DNA from: Cryptomeria japonica
Taxonomy: Eukaryota; Streptophyta; Pinopsida; Cupressales; Cupressaceae
Direction of reading: 5' to 3'
Assembly: GCF_030272615.1 (NCBI RefSeq)
Contig: NC_081412.1
Coordinates: forward strand, 668,944,852-669,006,851
Length of the DNA stretch: 62,000 bases
A program made the translations under genes and the position numbers. Positions 1 through 11,195 of this stretch are shown piece by piece (within the stretch, counting starts at the first letter, position 1; each line of letters begins with the position of its first letter). The notes below the pieces were generated by a model. The model did no database searches. It was not told the DNA's origin and saw only the letters and a program-made list of their open reading frames with translations.

Positions 1-1640
1 ATATCAGTAGAATGAGAAGGAAAAGTATTAGTAAATATTTGAAGATTTTGATTTGGTGGAGCTACATATTTGTTTCCTTTGTCATTCACACCAGCTACAA
101 ATATGGTATTGTTATGAATAAGGACTTGAATTCTACTTCTTAAAGAATAACACTTTTTATTGTCGTGACCGGGTTGATGATGATATTGACAAAAAACTTT
201 GGAATCATGATAAGATGACAAAGGTTTAGAGGTATCAACTAGTTTGATGGGACGAAGCTTCAACACATTTTTTTGTAACAATTGTGTCATAATGCTATGC
301 AAATATTTAGAAAGAGGTGTAAATTCTTTTCTAAAATACTTGGATATATGAGACACACTTGTTGTTGCAGTTTCTACTTGGGTATTGATGTTGTTATTAA
401 ACTTGATGAATCCCTAGTTCAGTTTAAACTTTGCAAAAGTTTGTTGAGCACTTCCATTCTTATCAACTGAAGCCATTGAAGGAGATTGTTCAAATTGATT
501 CACTTGAAGCTGATAATTGTGAAGTACTGCACACAACTACGTAAGGGAAGTAAACTCAGAAAAGAGAAGCTTATCCCTCATGTCTGTTTTCAAATTAGAA
601 ATAAAAATCCATTGAACATCTTGATCTGGCATAGGATAAGCAATTTGAGAATACAAATGTTTATATCTACCAATAAAATCAATCACTTTTTCTTTAACAC
701 CTTGCTTACAATGAATCAAATCAGTCAAAGTAATCTTAGGACCAATATTAATGTGAAATTGTTGAATAAAAGAATTTGCCAATTGTTGAAATGATGTGAT
801 AGAATAAGGAGGCAAAGAACAATACCATTGCAAAGCTTTATCCTTAAATGTTCTAGTAAACAATTTAGCCAAAAGTCTTTGATCATGAGCAAAATTACTA
901 CAAAAAAATTGAAATGTTTTCACATGAGTGAAGAGATCACCTTTTCCATTATAAAGCTCTAATTGAGGAACTTCCACATGTTTAGGAGGGACAACACGAG
1001 CAATGTCACTAGATAATGGGCTCGCTACATGAAATGTGGGCACATTAAACTTGGATTGATTCATGGAAGCTATTTGTTTTTGTAAGGATGACACAATTTA
1101 GGCTAGGCTATTAATGGTAGCTTTAATGGATGGATTGAAATTGGACATGTTGGATTGGGATGGAGGAGTAACATTTTTGTACAAAGGAGGAGGTTGAGAA
1201 TAAGGAGGTAGAGCACTATGATAGGTGGGTATGAAAGATGATTGGGTCACAAATGGAAGACTTACAGAAGGAGGTATGAAAGAGTTTTGATTAGCAATGT
1301 TGCCCCCTTGACCAACATGTGTAGGAATAACATTTTATGTGAAAGTAGGAGCATGATGTTGGATGTAAAAGTAGACACACTAGGCATAGATATAGTCATA
1401 GGAATGGAATGATTAACTTGACTAGGAGGTTGGGTGTAACTAAGGACTTCGACACAAGTTTTTATAGGCGTGATATTAGTGTCAACAATATGAGCATGAC
1501 CATGCAACAAATCATCACCAACTTTATCACTTTGAACCATTATTTTTAATCCTTCAAACAATGGGATAGCCTCACTTTTTGGGTATTGTTGACCCATCCA
1601 TTATTGAAAATTTTGAAATTCATTGTCAATCTTCTCCATG
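1..1640 (-). pseudogene. gag: Gag of the outer Tat-like gypsy element
   Basis: Gag packages the element RNA into cytoplasmic particles. The minus strand reads from a methionine at about 1640 through a retrotransposon gag core at 1094-540 (motifs VPQLELYNGKGDLFTHV, ALQWYCSLPP and FIGRYKHLYSQ) to a zinc knuckle at about 191-149 (CQYHHQPGHDNKKC, a CX3H variant typical of Tat gags). The reading is broken: there is a stop eleven codons after the methionine, a frame break near 1260-1095, a stop at the end of the core at 537, and another near 385. The protein would continue past base 1 towards protease. It is a decayed copy. The family call rests on my recognition of the core and knuckle, not on a search. 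Confidence 0.8.
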
Positions 1641-1689
1641 TAAGGAAGTTAAGTAGCGGAAAAACTTCCTACACTAACCTTGAGAGGAG

Positions 1690-2400
1690 GGTAATGCAAA
1701 TTTTTTTAAAGATCGTCACAACAGTTACAAAAAATAGAAATAGATATAATAACATTTAAACCATAACTCAGTGATTTACTTGGGGAAAACCCTTTCGGGA
1801 GAAAAACCCCAAACTCCAAAAGTTGTCTAATATATTATTCCACAATCATAACATATTACAATATACTTGTAGAGAAAGCTCTTCACAAGAGTACCACTAA
1901 TCAGATATTCAGAGGTAACTCAATAGCTATAAGATTCTTACACACAACCTCTATCTCATGCACCTCATATATAGGTGATACAATACAAGAAACCATAAAA
2001 TGGTATTACAAAACCATCGGCTAAAACCACCCAATAAGGTTTAGCCGACCTTATCTCCCTTCTAGATTCTTTATGACGTGTTATAATATACATCAACACG
2101 TGTCCCTCCGTTTTACAACTCATTTATGTGTCCGATGTATTTAATATTTCCTATTTCAAGAGTACAAACTTTTGAAGGCCATAACTTGAGAATTGTGTGT
2201 CTGATTGACAAACTGTTTGAAGTGTCGTAAAGCTTGTGAAGTGCTCTATTGCCTTGTAAACCACTACTCCATTTACGCCCAATTTTTAGGGCATTCTAGG
2301 GCCACTGAAGTCCTCAAAATCAAATTTAAGCCTTTCATTGGACACCTCCAAAACATAAAATTTAATATCTTCAAAACTAGTTGTGATCTCGTGACATAAC
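1690..2400 (-). repeat. LTR-like segment of unknown family between leader and gag
   Basis: This 0.7 kb stretch has no believable coding frame. On the minus strand it reads like the end of an LTR: a TTTCTCCCGAAAGGGTTTTC phrase near 1800 followed by AAATCACTGAGTTATGG, of the kind often seen close to plant LTR 3' ends. I could not fix TG/CA ends or a target duplication. It may be a solo LTR inserted between the leader and gag of the outer element, or the true LTR end of the gag-bearing element, which would then differ from the LTR at 3284-4193. Confidence 0.3.
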
Positions 2401-2413
2401 TTTACCGGAATGC

Positions 2414-2763
2414 TTATCTATCCAACCATAAGCTTTGGGGAGAATTTCGCACCATTTCGTGCTCAAATGAAAACTTACTATAGATAGTAACCTCATGTAA
2501 ATGCAAGGTTGAGACACCATTTTCCCAACACTCCAATTGGTCAATGAAAACCCTAGTCAGTGATTCACCCTCATCATGAGAGTTATGTAAAGAATTAGGA
2601 TAAATAACATCATTTGTTGGAATATAGGAACCACTAACATTTTCATGAAACAAGTTATCAAAATTACGCTCCATATCCTTAGTAATTAAACCTTGGGAAA
2701 CCTTAATTCTACAACTTCTCACAAGAATATTATAGCTAGGACTAATAGTAGTATAACTCATGC
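2414..2763 (-). CDS. Small hypothetical ORF in the leader of the outer element
   Basis: An open frame of about 116 codons begins with an ATG at 2763 (MSYTTISPSYNILVRSCRIK); the frame is open for 16 more codons upstream without an ATG. It lies between the primer binding site and gag, where some Tat-like elements (Ogre type) carry an extra ORF1. I recognise no domain. The composition is protein-like rather than low complexity, with acidic residues in the middle and several Cys and His without a clear motif. It could be a piece of that extra ORF, a piece of gag separated by the 1690-2400 segment, or a chance frame. Confidence 0.3.
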
Positions 2764-2812
2764 ACAAAGAAAGGAAATTTGAATTTGAAAATTGAAAATT
2801 GTGATTAAACAA

Positions 2813-3265
2813 TGCAACATTTTATGAAAATGATTGATTAACCAATTAATTAAGCAATTTGATTTGTGAATTTGAATTTTAAATGCCTCTAGATCATAGC
2901 ATAACATATATATTAGATTTGAAAAAGAAATTTAAATTTTTTTGCAACCCACAATTAAATTTTAGAATTTTCAAATTTAGGGTTTTTGTAAATTCAACCA
3001 CTAAATTTATGTAATTCAATTGAAAATTGGATCTATGAGTGAAAAAATGAATTTTAAATTGCATGAAACATCATATCTAAAATGATTAATCCAAATTAGA
3101 CAAATCACAAGCTCAATTTTAGATTAAAAAAATTAGGATTTTTATGAAATTGACCTCTAAATGTTTGAAAATTAATTAGAAATTAAACTTATGTTTGTAT
3201 AAATTTGAATTTGAAATGCACAAACAATTAGATCTGAGAAGACAAATTAGAAACTAAGGTGTAAA
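2813..3265 (-). other. AT-rich leader of the outer element, no gene
   Basis: This untranslated stretch follows the primer binding site. It is rich in AATTTGAATTT-like phrases and has stops in all frames. No promoter or structured element was recognised. Confidence 0.5.
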
Positions 3266-3280
3266 ACGTTGGGTTCACCA
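3266..3280 (-). promoter_or_regulatory. Primer binding site of the outer element
   Basis: On the minus strand the LTR end CA (3284) is followed by TTT and then TGGTGAACCCAACG. A site starting TGG shortly after the LTR is where a tRNA 3' CCA end primes minus-strand DNA synthesis. The same TGGTGAACC start follows the LTRs ending at 38061 and 42352. I do not assign the tRNA species. Confidence 0.65.
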
Positions 3281-3283
3281 AAA

Positions 3284-4193
3284 TGTAATGTGGTGAAAAA
3301 TTAGGGTTTGCATCATAGGAAGAAGAAACCGCTAATTTTAGACTTAGAGACCACATACATTAAGGAGTGAAAACCTAATAGATCTAGCCACAAATTGGTA
3401 AATATGGGACTAAGAATTCTTACTGGATTTTCTTTGGGGGAAGTTGGTTTACTCCTCTTTTAAATTGAATTGCTAAAATTAGGGTAAATATGCTAGAATT
3501 GAAGTAAAAATACATAAACAATGAGCTATAGTCATCAGATCGAGCCTCACAAACCTGGATCTGAGTAATGTAAGAGTGTTCACATCTATTACTAGAAGGA
3601 GCTCCTAATTATTTGGGATTAGGATAAGGCTCACCCTAGTCTTTTGCACTTTTCTCACTCCAATGGGGGATTGATTCATCATTATAAATAAAGACAATTC
3701 TAAAGATATAGCTTTGTACTTGTTCCTGAACACAGTAGAGAAGGGAAATAAGGGTTTTCCTTAGGTCAAAACTTGGATTTGGAATTAACCACGAAATAGA
3801 AATGAGTTTGAATTGAATTTTAGTAATGAAAATGTTCTCTTTTTGAGGGAGATGTTAAATAATGATGAAAACACCAATGCAATACCTTTTAATAGAGTTT
3901 TGTTTGTCTCCACAAGGAATTAGGGTTTCATGAAGTCTTTAATAACATAAAACATAAATGTCAACTCCACTGCTTGAATCTTGACATTATCTTTGCTTCA
4001 ATGCTTGAAGGAAGACTGATTCCTTGCTCACTTGAATATGAATGAACACTTGATTGAATCTGTGGATGTCAAAATGAGAGGAGTAGACCTTCTTTTATAC
4101 TTGCTTGTTGAAAAACAACTTAATTTTTTGACATTAGCAGACACTGGATCTAGGTCCCCATTAAAATCTTGTGACTCGTAAGGGGCCTCAAAA
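3284..4193 (-). repeat. 5' LTR of the outer element, 3' portion (910 bp)
   Basis: This is the downstream 910 bp of the minus-strand LTR, ending CA at 3284 next to the primer binding site. The upstream 231 bp is at 17645-17875, displaced by the nested elements. The interior has stops in all frames; the small frame at 4028-4237 crosses the insertion junction and is not a gene. Confidence 0.75.
4189..4193. repeat. Target site duplication CAAAA, left copy
   Basis: CAAAA lies directly before the LTR start TGTTGGG at 4194. The matching copy is at 17640-17644, directly after the LTR end TTACA. Confidence 0.9.
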
Positions 4194-4931
4194 TGTTGGG
4201 AAAATGGTGTTGTACACCTTGCATAATAATGTTTCATTGTTGTATTATTTTATTATTATGTGAGGTGGACATGGAATTATATTGTAATATCATATTGTAT
4301 TGTTGCATCTAGGAGCACCTAGATGGACGTGCAACATGTAGAGATTCCCTTGGAATATTTTCGTAACCACTTGATGAGTTGTATTGACACATTGGTATTA
4401 TTATATTGTATTTATTTAATATTAGGGAATGTAATTATGATGAAGTAACCAATATTAAATGTGGGTCAGGGGTAGGTAGGAAAAATATTATATTTTATTG
4501 TCACATGGTTTTGGGCACATGGTTTTGATGTAATACTACTTGGTGGTTTTGTGGTTGCTTGTCTCTATAAAAGTATCACAAGGGTAGTTGTTTGGGTTGG
4601 TTAGTTAGCCAGGTTAGCATTTGTGAAGGAGGAAGAATGGCATGGGATGTGTGGATTCATGCTTGGTCACATGGAGTGCTTGGTTATGACTGGGTTTTTG
4701 AAGGCTTTCCATAGTTGTATTATAATGGACGCATTGTTGATAATACATGGTGGATGATGCTTTTGGAGGCTATGTTTTTCCCTCATGAGGGTTTTTCAGG
4801 ATATATTCTGTGTCACATTTTCATGGGTATGTTGTCTATTCTTTGCATATGACTTCTATATGTTGATTTGATTAAGATCTTAAATGGGTTATGTGGAAAT
4901 TATCATAAAGATGGCTACAAGTTTCCTTACA
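4194..4931 (+). repeat. 5' LTR of the LARD-like element (738 bp)
   Basis: Begins TGTTGGGAAAATGG and ends CCTTACA. A TATA-like box, CTATAAAAG, sits at 4565-4573 and would drive plus-strand transcription. Over the first 450 bp it differs from the 3' copy at about 28-30 positions by hand count, so roughly 6-7 percent. Confidence 0.9.
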
Positions 4932-4933
4932 AG

Positions 4934-4945
4934 TGGTATCAAAGC
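4934..4945 (+). promoter_or_regulatory. Primer binding site, initiator-methionine tRNA type
   Basis: TGGTATCAAAGC, two bases after the LTR. It differs at one position from TGGTATCAGAGC, the complement of the plant initiator methionine tRNA end used by many copia and gypsy elements. Confidence 0.85.
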
Positions 4946-5413
4946 TATTGGTTTAATGGTGTTTATAACCCTAGTTGGAATCCATGAATGCATGAAAGAA
5001 TGAAAAGACAAGGCAAGATATATGGTTTTGCAGGTTGTTATTGTAGATATATGTTATTTGGGTTTGTTGTTATGAAGGGTTGTTTGCAGATTTGAGGTTG
5101 GAAGAATTTTGGTCAATCTAGAACATCATTGAAAAATGCTTTGAATGAGGGTTTTGGGGGTGAGCTTTCATAAATGGTCTCGTGGGACAAAACGAACCTC
5201 ATGGATGGATACAGGTTGATCGAGAGTCGAAAAATTATATATAATTTGACCTATTTCGGTGACAGTTGAAAAGATTGCAAAATTATGTTTTTTTGTTTTT
5301 AGGCCTCGACGACTGCCAAATTTGTTGCTACAGTATGCAAAATAAAAAATATATATAATTGTCTTGTCGTCAAATTTTTCGTACCTATGAAATTTAAAAA
5401 AAGAAAAAGAAAA

Positions 5414-5438
5414 TTATATATATATATATATATATATT
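5414..5438. repeat. (TA)n microsatellite
   Basis: About twelve TA units inside the LARD-like internal region, just before a GC-rich block. Confidence 0.9.
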
Positions 5439-5489
5439 GTGGGGGTCTTTTGGAAAAGATTTCGAAATATTTTAAAAAAATATTAAAAG

Positions 5490-5660
5490 TTTTATGGGGG
5501 GCGGGGGCCACCACCCCCCGACCCTTGGTTTGTCCCCATAGAGTGCAGTGGGTGTACTCCCTATAGTATTGTGGGTAGTACACCACAGGTCTGCGGTACT
5601 ACCCGTAGGCCTACGTGGGTGCCCTCTTAAAGACCCTCGTGGGGTACGGGCCCAACCCCC
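5490..5660. other. GC-rich block with inverted repeats in the LARD-like element
   Basis: An abrupt GC-rich island in AT-rich surroundings. GGGTAGTAC at 5573-5581 pairs with GTACTACCC at 5596-5604 (9 bp arms, 14-base loop), followed at once by the perfect palindrome GTAGGCCTAC (5605-5614). Short runs of C and G flank it (CCACCCCCCGACC, GGGCCCAACCCCCCC). The reverse-strand frame here is Pro/Gly/Trp-rich and not a credible protein. Confidence 0.6.
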
Positions 5661-8600
5661 CCACAGGTGGGTATTTTTAAAATAAATTTTAAACAAACAA
5701 AAAAATAAATCCGCCATGTGATATCCATAAAACATTTTTATTAAATGTTTGTAATATTTGAAAATTAAATAAAATTGCCACAATCTTTGGTTGGGAGATG
5801 AGAGGTGGGGTTCGGCCTATGGGCCCCACAAGGAAAATTCAGATTATTTTAGTCCAATTGGTGGAAATTTTTATGGAAGTCAGACTTTGAAAAAAAATGA
5901 TTAAATTTTTAAGTCCATGTGTTCTTCATATAGTGAAATTGGATGTTTTCTTCCAACTGGGATAAATTTCATCCGGGGGGTTCATTTTTTGACTTCTTAT
6001 ACTTGTTGGGGAGGTGATTCTGAGAACTACTATTTGGTACATGTTTGGTTCAATGATTTTGTTTTTTTTTGACATGTTTTGGGAGCCTGGAAGCTTGATA
6101 TTCTCCTTGATGCAGTTTTGGTCATATCTTTTGCATACGGATTCAGTTTTTCAATTTCGAATAGGCATTGGAGAGGGTGTTTAGTGTACTTCAGTTTGGT
6201 GTTGTTATTATATCAGTTTGATGAGTATGGAGAGGTTTAAAAGTGTGCTTCATAGTTGGACTTTGATGGCTATAGGTGCACAATTTGTTTTTGGTTTAAG
6301 GACATGATTGGACTTGGTTTGAGAGTTGGAGTTTTATGTGGGTGACAGTTGGATGCAAGTGATGATTATGGTGTCATGGGTATGCAGGTACATGTTTTGC
6401 ATTGACATGACATAGTTAAGATTGTGGTGATTTGGTTTGATATTAGGAGGTTTTTCTTATCTCCTTGATTCTTATTTAGCTCCTTTGACTATGGTACTAG
6501 TTTGTGGACATGTTTGGCAAATTAGATTGGATAGTGATTTGGTGTTTGAGTCATGGTTGTCTACATGGATTATTCTCTTTGATATATCAGTTTGCAATTT
6601 ACCAATGTGATGATGAGTTTGCATGTTCAATGATTTGATCGATGAGTTATGCAGGTTGTAGATTACCTACCCATTCACTTGCAGTGGGATGACTCAGATG
6701 TGGACTATCTATATCCACCAGGTTTGTTTCATTGTGGTGCATACTTGTTAGTTGACCTTGTATGTGGTCATTTGTGCACTGGTATGGTTATTTTGAGATG
6801 AGAGGATGGATGATGTTATGGTACTTGGATAGTTAGATTGGGACTTGTAGAATGTGTTTGATCATGATGTCATGATAGCTCTGTTATTTATTTGATTACA
6901 CTTTCAGTGGGAGCTTTTGATAGTGATGAGTTGGCAGTGTAGGATTGATTCCTGATTGGTGGTTTGTTGTTGGTTGTTGTGTCTTCTTGATATGGAGTTC
7001 ATGGTTTACTTGTTGTTATTGACATTTCAGTTGATGTGTGTAGACCTAGATGTGCTTCATTTAGGAGATGATTTATCACGATGCTATGGAGAGCTTGGTA
7101 TCATAGTTCAGTGGGAGCTTGTAGATGTGATGTGTATTCACCATGTTGGTTGGTGGATGATCTTCTTCATGTGCAGATGTTGGGGGATGCCTTAGATCCT
7201 GTTGTTGTAGAAGGGATCTCTTGCATTTGCAGGCACATTGTTAGGAGATGGTTATCTTCATGTTATTTAAGGATGTTTGCATCTTGAGGAATCATGGAGT
7301 TCTTGGTATAGATGTGGTTTTATGCTTTCATTTGACATGTTTATCCTTGTTGGTAGGATGGATTATAATATGTCATGGTACACTCTTGACGCACATTTAG
7401 AGTTTTGGCATGATATGGTTATTTGATATTTTTATATGGAGCATGTTATCTCTTTGAGATGGATTAGATCATGTTGTTGTATTTATGTTCCTGATTCTCG
7501 AGATTGGAGCTTTGACATTGATCTCGGTTGGTTCTCTTTGTACTGAGTGTATGATCATTTGCTTGATACTTCATGATGATGTTATGTTGTATTTGGAGTT
7601 TGGCATTGATTGATCAGTTACAGGTGCTCATGGATACATTGAGATGTAGGTGAAGCTAGTATTCTCTTGTGATTAGAGGCAGGTTGTTTTTTTAGTTGGA
7701 AGTTCGAGGAGCATTCACCTGGTTTATGGATTGAGAGGAGATTGTTCTTAGTGTTAGTCATGATGACTTGGATAGCTTGATGAGAATTCTCATTCCCCAC
7801 TCTTCGTCTAGTCAATGGTTTACTACTTGAGAGGTATTGCCCATTGTTTCCTTTTAGGTGCATTATGTTTATGCTTATCTTTCATAGATATGGATCTTGA
7901 ACTATGGAGATGTTTAGTTCTGGAGGGTTCATTTGAGAGATGTATGGAAATCGTTATCTCCTTGTACATTTGAGTTATTATTATGATGGTGGCAATCATG
8001 ATATTAGTTTGGGAGATGGTTTATTGGGTGTATTCCCTAGGCTTGGGAATGGATATTTAGTTTTATCTTCTTGGTTATGAGAGGCTTACATCCATGTTGA
8101 ATACATGTTATATATGTTTTTTTGGTCCAAGGGATTGAATGAGTTTTGGGTGTTGATATGATTTTCATGTGGGGTTCTATGGAGGAGATCATACTTGACA
8201 CAGTTAGCATTTAGAGGTGTGTGTAGAAGGACATACTACATGATTTGATTTGCAATGTTTCTCTCTTTGTTTTGGTTATCTTCCTGGATGTTCTTATTCA
8301 CATTACATTGGCTGAAGATTGTTTGGAGCTATGTGTTCATTGGTTTTTTTTTCATGTGTTGTCATGTGGGAGATGGCATGGAGGTTCCTTTATCTCTTTC
8401 TTTTGTTGGTGCAGAGAACATGGGAGAATGTTGGAGACATGGTGTGAGAGTGGTACTTGCAAGTTATCAGTTTACATGATGTTCATATTGATGTGGATTT
8501 TATTGATACTACATGGGTACACTTCTATGATATATTGTTAGTGGATTCATTTATGATATTGACATTACCTATGTAGTGGGAGTTCCTTGGTGTACATGTG

Positions 8601-9053
8601 TGGCAGGTATTGCACTTGGGGCTTATGGTTGCATGTTATAGGTTACATATGTTGACGAGATGTTATTCAATTGGGTTGTATTCCTTGGAGGCATGTATAG
8701 TTGATGTGATAGCACTTGTTGTGGGTATTATTTCAGATATGTAAACAACTACCTTTCATTGGATACCTTTGGATTAGTGTTTGTGTTCAGATATTAGTTG
8801 GTGCAGGACTTATCATTTGTTGCGACATATTGTGTGGCTTTCTATTTGGATGGACTTTTCATGTCCAATGGTAGTGGCATGATGGAGGGTGGGAGCATTC
8901 ATGTATGAGATGGTGGTCACTTTGTTTCTTGTTGCAAGTATCTTGATGGAGCACATGGAGCACTTGGATTCCATGATAGTATATGTGTGTGGAGAGATCA
9001 GTCTCTTGTTCATGTGATGGATTACTTCTTGGCCTTTATGCAATGTATACAAC

Positions 9054-9064
9054 AAGTGGGAGAA
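9054..9064 (+). promoter_or_regulatory. Polypurine tract of the LARD-like element
   Basis: AAGTGGGAGAA directly before the 3' LTR start TGTTGGG at 9065. This is the position where plus-strand DNA synthesis is primed. Confidence 0.8.
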
Positions 9065-9515
9065 TGTTGGGAAAATGGTTTTGTACACCTTGCATAATAA
9101 TGTTTCATTGTTGTATTATTTTATGATTGTGTGAGGTGGACATGGAATTATATTGTAATATCATATTGTATTGTTGCACCTAGGAGCACCTAGATGGACG
9201 TGCAACATGTAGAGATTCCCTTGAAATATTATTGTAACCACTTGATGAGTTTTATTGACACATTGGTATTATAATATTTTTTTTATTTAATATTGGGGAA
9301 TGTAATTGTGATGAAGTACCCAATATTAAATGTGGGTAAAGGGTAGGTAGGAAAAATATTATATTTTATTGTCACATGGTTTTAGGCACATGGTTTTGAT
9401 GTAATACCACTTGATGGTTTTGTGGTTGCTTGTCTCTATAAAATCACCACAAGGTATTTTTTTGGGTTGGTCAGTTAGTTAGGTTAGCATTTGTGAAGGA
9501 GGAAGCATGGCATGG
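9065..9515 (+). repeat. 3' LTR of the LARD-like element, first part (451 bp)
   Basis: Matches 4194-4644 of the 5' LTR from TGTTGGGAAAATGG through a TATA-like CTATAAAATC at 9436-9445. It stops at CATGG where the chromovirus begins; the rest is at 17353-17639. 451 + 287 = 738 bp, the same length as the 5' copy. Confidence 0.92.
9511..9515. repeat. Target site duplication CATGG, left copy
   Basis: CATGG precedes the chromovirus start TGGTGCATGAGC at 9516. The second copy is at 17348-17352. The uninterrupted 5' LTR of the host element has a single CATGG at the equivalent place. Confidence 0.92.
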
Positions 9516-11113
9516 TGGTGCATGAGCACCTAGTTTTATTGATGCATTTTCAAACTTTTGGAGTGATTGATCATGTTTGGGGTCAATGAGAAAATAAAGG
9601 ACTATTGAAAAGTCCAAATGTGTGTTTTAAGGTTATTTGTAGTTTTGTTGTCTCTTGTTTTAGCTTATTTGCTCAGTTTTGGTCAATGTGCCTTTGTGAG
9701 CCAAAAATGGCATCATTTTGCAAAATAGGGTAAAAATCTTTGTAAGGCCTCATAAGGCTTTTGGAAATGTTGGTTTGATGTTAGGGAACCATATTAGGGG
9801 GTTTATATTGTGTGGATACATTTAAGTTTCAAAAATGCATGGTGGAGCAAAAGTTGTCATTGTTGCTTGACAACTTTTTGTAACTTTTTGGAGCAACTTT
9901 TCAAAAATGATCGAATCGGTGGTTAAGAAACCGATGGGTGGTTGGTTATGAGTATGTAGGCATATATAATGATTTTTAAATAATTTTAAAAAGATTGGAA
10001 GATCCAAAGAGAAAATTTTGAATAATATTTGAAGGCAATTTCCAGATTTTGCATAAAAACTTGTAATTTGATTATAGCAGTTCGTACTAGATGGATTAAT
10101 CTTATTACTGTTCTTTCATGGTGGTTTAGAATTCATTATTGTGGTTATTTGGAAGTGGTTATACTCATTCGTTGTTCATGTTTAGTTCTTTGTTTGAAAT
10201 TTTTCTTGAACTGCACTGCTCTCAGTCTGAGCAAAGGGATTAAGACCCTAGCAATGGATCCTACTTGAAATCCCATTGTGTTTTATCAATGGCCTTTGGT
10301 ATTCAAGTCATGGAGCCTATGTACAGTGTGCATATGCATTTTAGTTCCTTGGAAGTTGAATTGAACCAAATTTCTATCATATCCTAGGCGAGCTCTGCCA
10401 TAGCCCGTCCAGGGAACATGACAACATTTTGCACTTTTGCTTGCAGGGACGATCAAATGTGTTTGTAATAAATGATTGGTATGGGAGATGAGTGCCTAAA
10501 AAAGTATCAGTAGGATTATGGAGGTGTGAATGGGTGTGGGAAGCAACAAATCCTATTGGAGAAGGCTCTTAACCCTTAAACCCTTAAAAAGAGCCATTTT
10601 GGGGTTCGTACCTGTACGACCGTATCAAACAACCTAACCTCTTGAAACTCAAAGTATGTCCAAAAGGGTATCTGGATCTCTAAAGATTTTAGGGGGTCTT
10701 TTGGAAGTTTTTTGAGCAATTGAGCGAAAATCGTGAAGGTAGGGCTAAAAGGGGCTCTTAGGGCTACTAGGCCTAGAAAATAGAAACTTGTGAAAGCAAT
10801 GGAGAAATGGAGTGAAACAAGTCACAAAACTAGATGATGGGAGTTGATACACCATCTCAGCATCCTCTTAGTCCCCTGTAAGTGAAGGTTAAATATTTTG
10901 ACAACTTGATGCTTAGACTTACCCTAGTGAGTTCTAGCCATGAACTTGAGCAATTTTGAGAAAACTAGTTGATAGAGAGCTTTCTAAAAGAGTTTAGATG
11001 TTGGGATTGATTCAAGAGGAGAGTAGGGTGTAAACAAGCATGGAATCCCACTATGACACCTTTTACCAACCTACTAAACAAAGTGCAACTCTTTTGTGAG
11101 ATCCTCCCTATCA
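9516..11113 (+). repeat. 5' LTR of the chromovirus (1,598 bp)
   Basis: Begins TGGTGCATGAGCACC and ends CCTCCCTATCA. Several short frames inside (9822-10007, 10029-10268) match nothing and are matched by equally poor frames in the 3' copy. Confidence 0.92.
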
Positions 11114-11116
11114 AAG

Positions 11117-11128
11117 TGGTATAAGAGC
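11117..11128 (+). promoter_or_regulatory. Primer binding site of the chromovirus
   Basis: TGGTATAAGAGC three bases after the LTR, one base different from the initiator methionine tRNA complement TGGTATCAGAGC. Confidence 0.85.
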
Positions 11129-11195
11129 GAGTTAAGATTTGGGAAGAAACCAGTTGGTGTTAGAGACTGAGTCAGTAGGTGAAAATAGCCTCAAG

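Larger units (their letters stand above)
4946..9053 (+). other. Internal region of the LARD-like element, no gene found
   Basis: About 4.1 kb between primer site and purine tract. Short frames occur (for example at 6956-7195 and 8245-8541) but none contains a gag, protease, polymerase or integrase motif, and they read as low-complexity Leu/Val/Trp/Cys strings from GT-rich DNA. The plus strand is GT-rich, with many TTGGTTTG, GATGATG and GGAG phrases, and several internal copies of a GTGGGAG motif that resembles the element's own purine tract. It probably serves as packaging and structural RNA rather than coding sequence. Confidence 0.7.

Noticed and set aside
5299-5783. Overlapping reverse-strand frames with Pro/Gly/Trp-rich sequence
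   Set aside because: They arise from the GC-rich hairpin block and a TA repeat; no start context or known motif.
6956-8541. Several plus-strand frames rich in Leu, Cys, Trp and Val in the LARD-like interior
   Set aside because: Low-complexity, overlapping and without retroelement or other motifs; GT-rich DNA gives such frames.
9054-9515. CRISPR-like or tandem repeat array from repeated phrases
   Set aside because: The repetition is explained by the LTR pair; no regularly spaced repeats exist in the window.
9822-10268. Small frames inside the chromovirus 5' LTR
   Set aside because: The 3' LTR copy does not preserve them, and LTRs of this type are non-coding.
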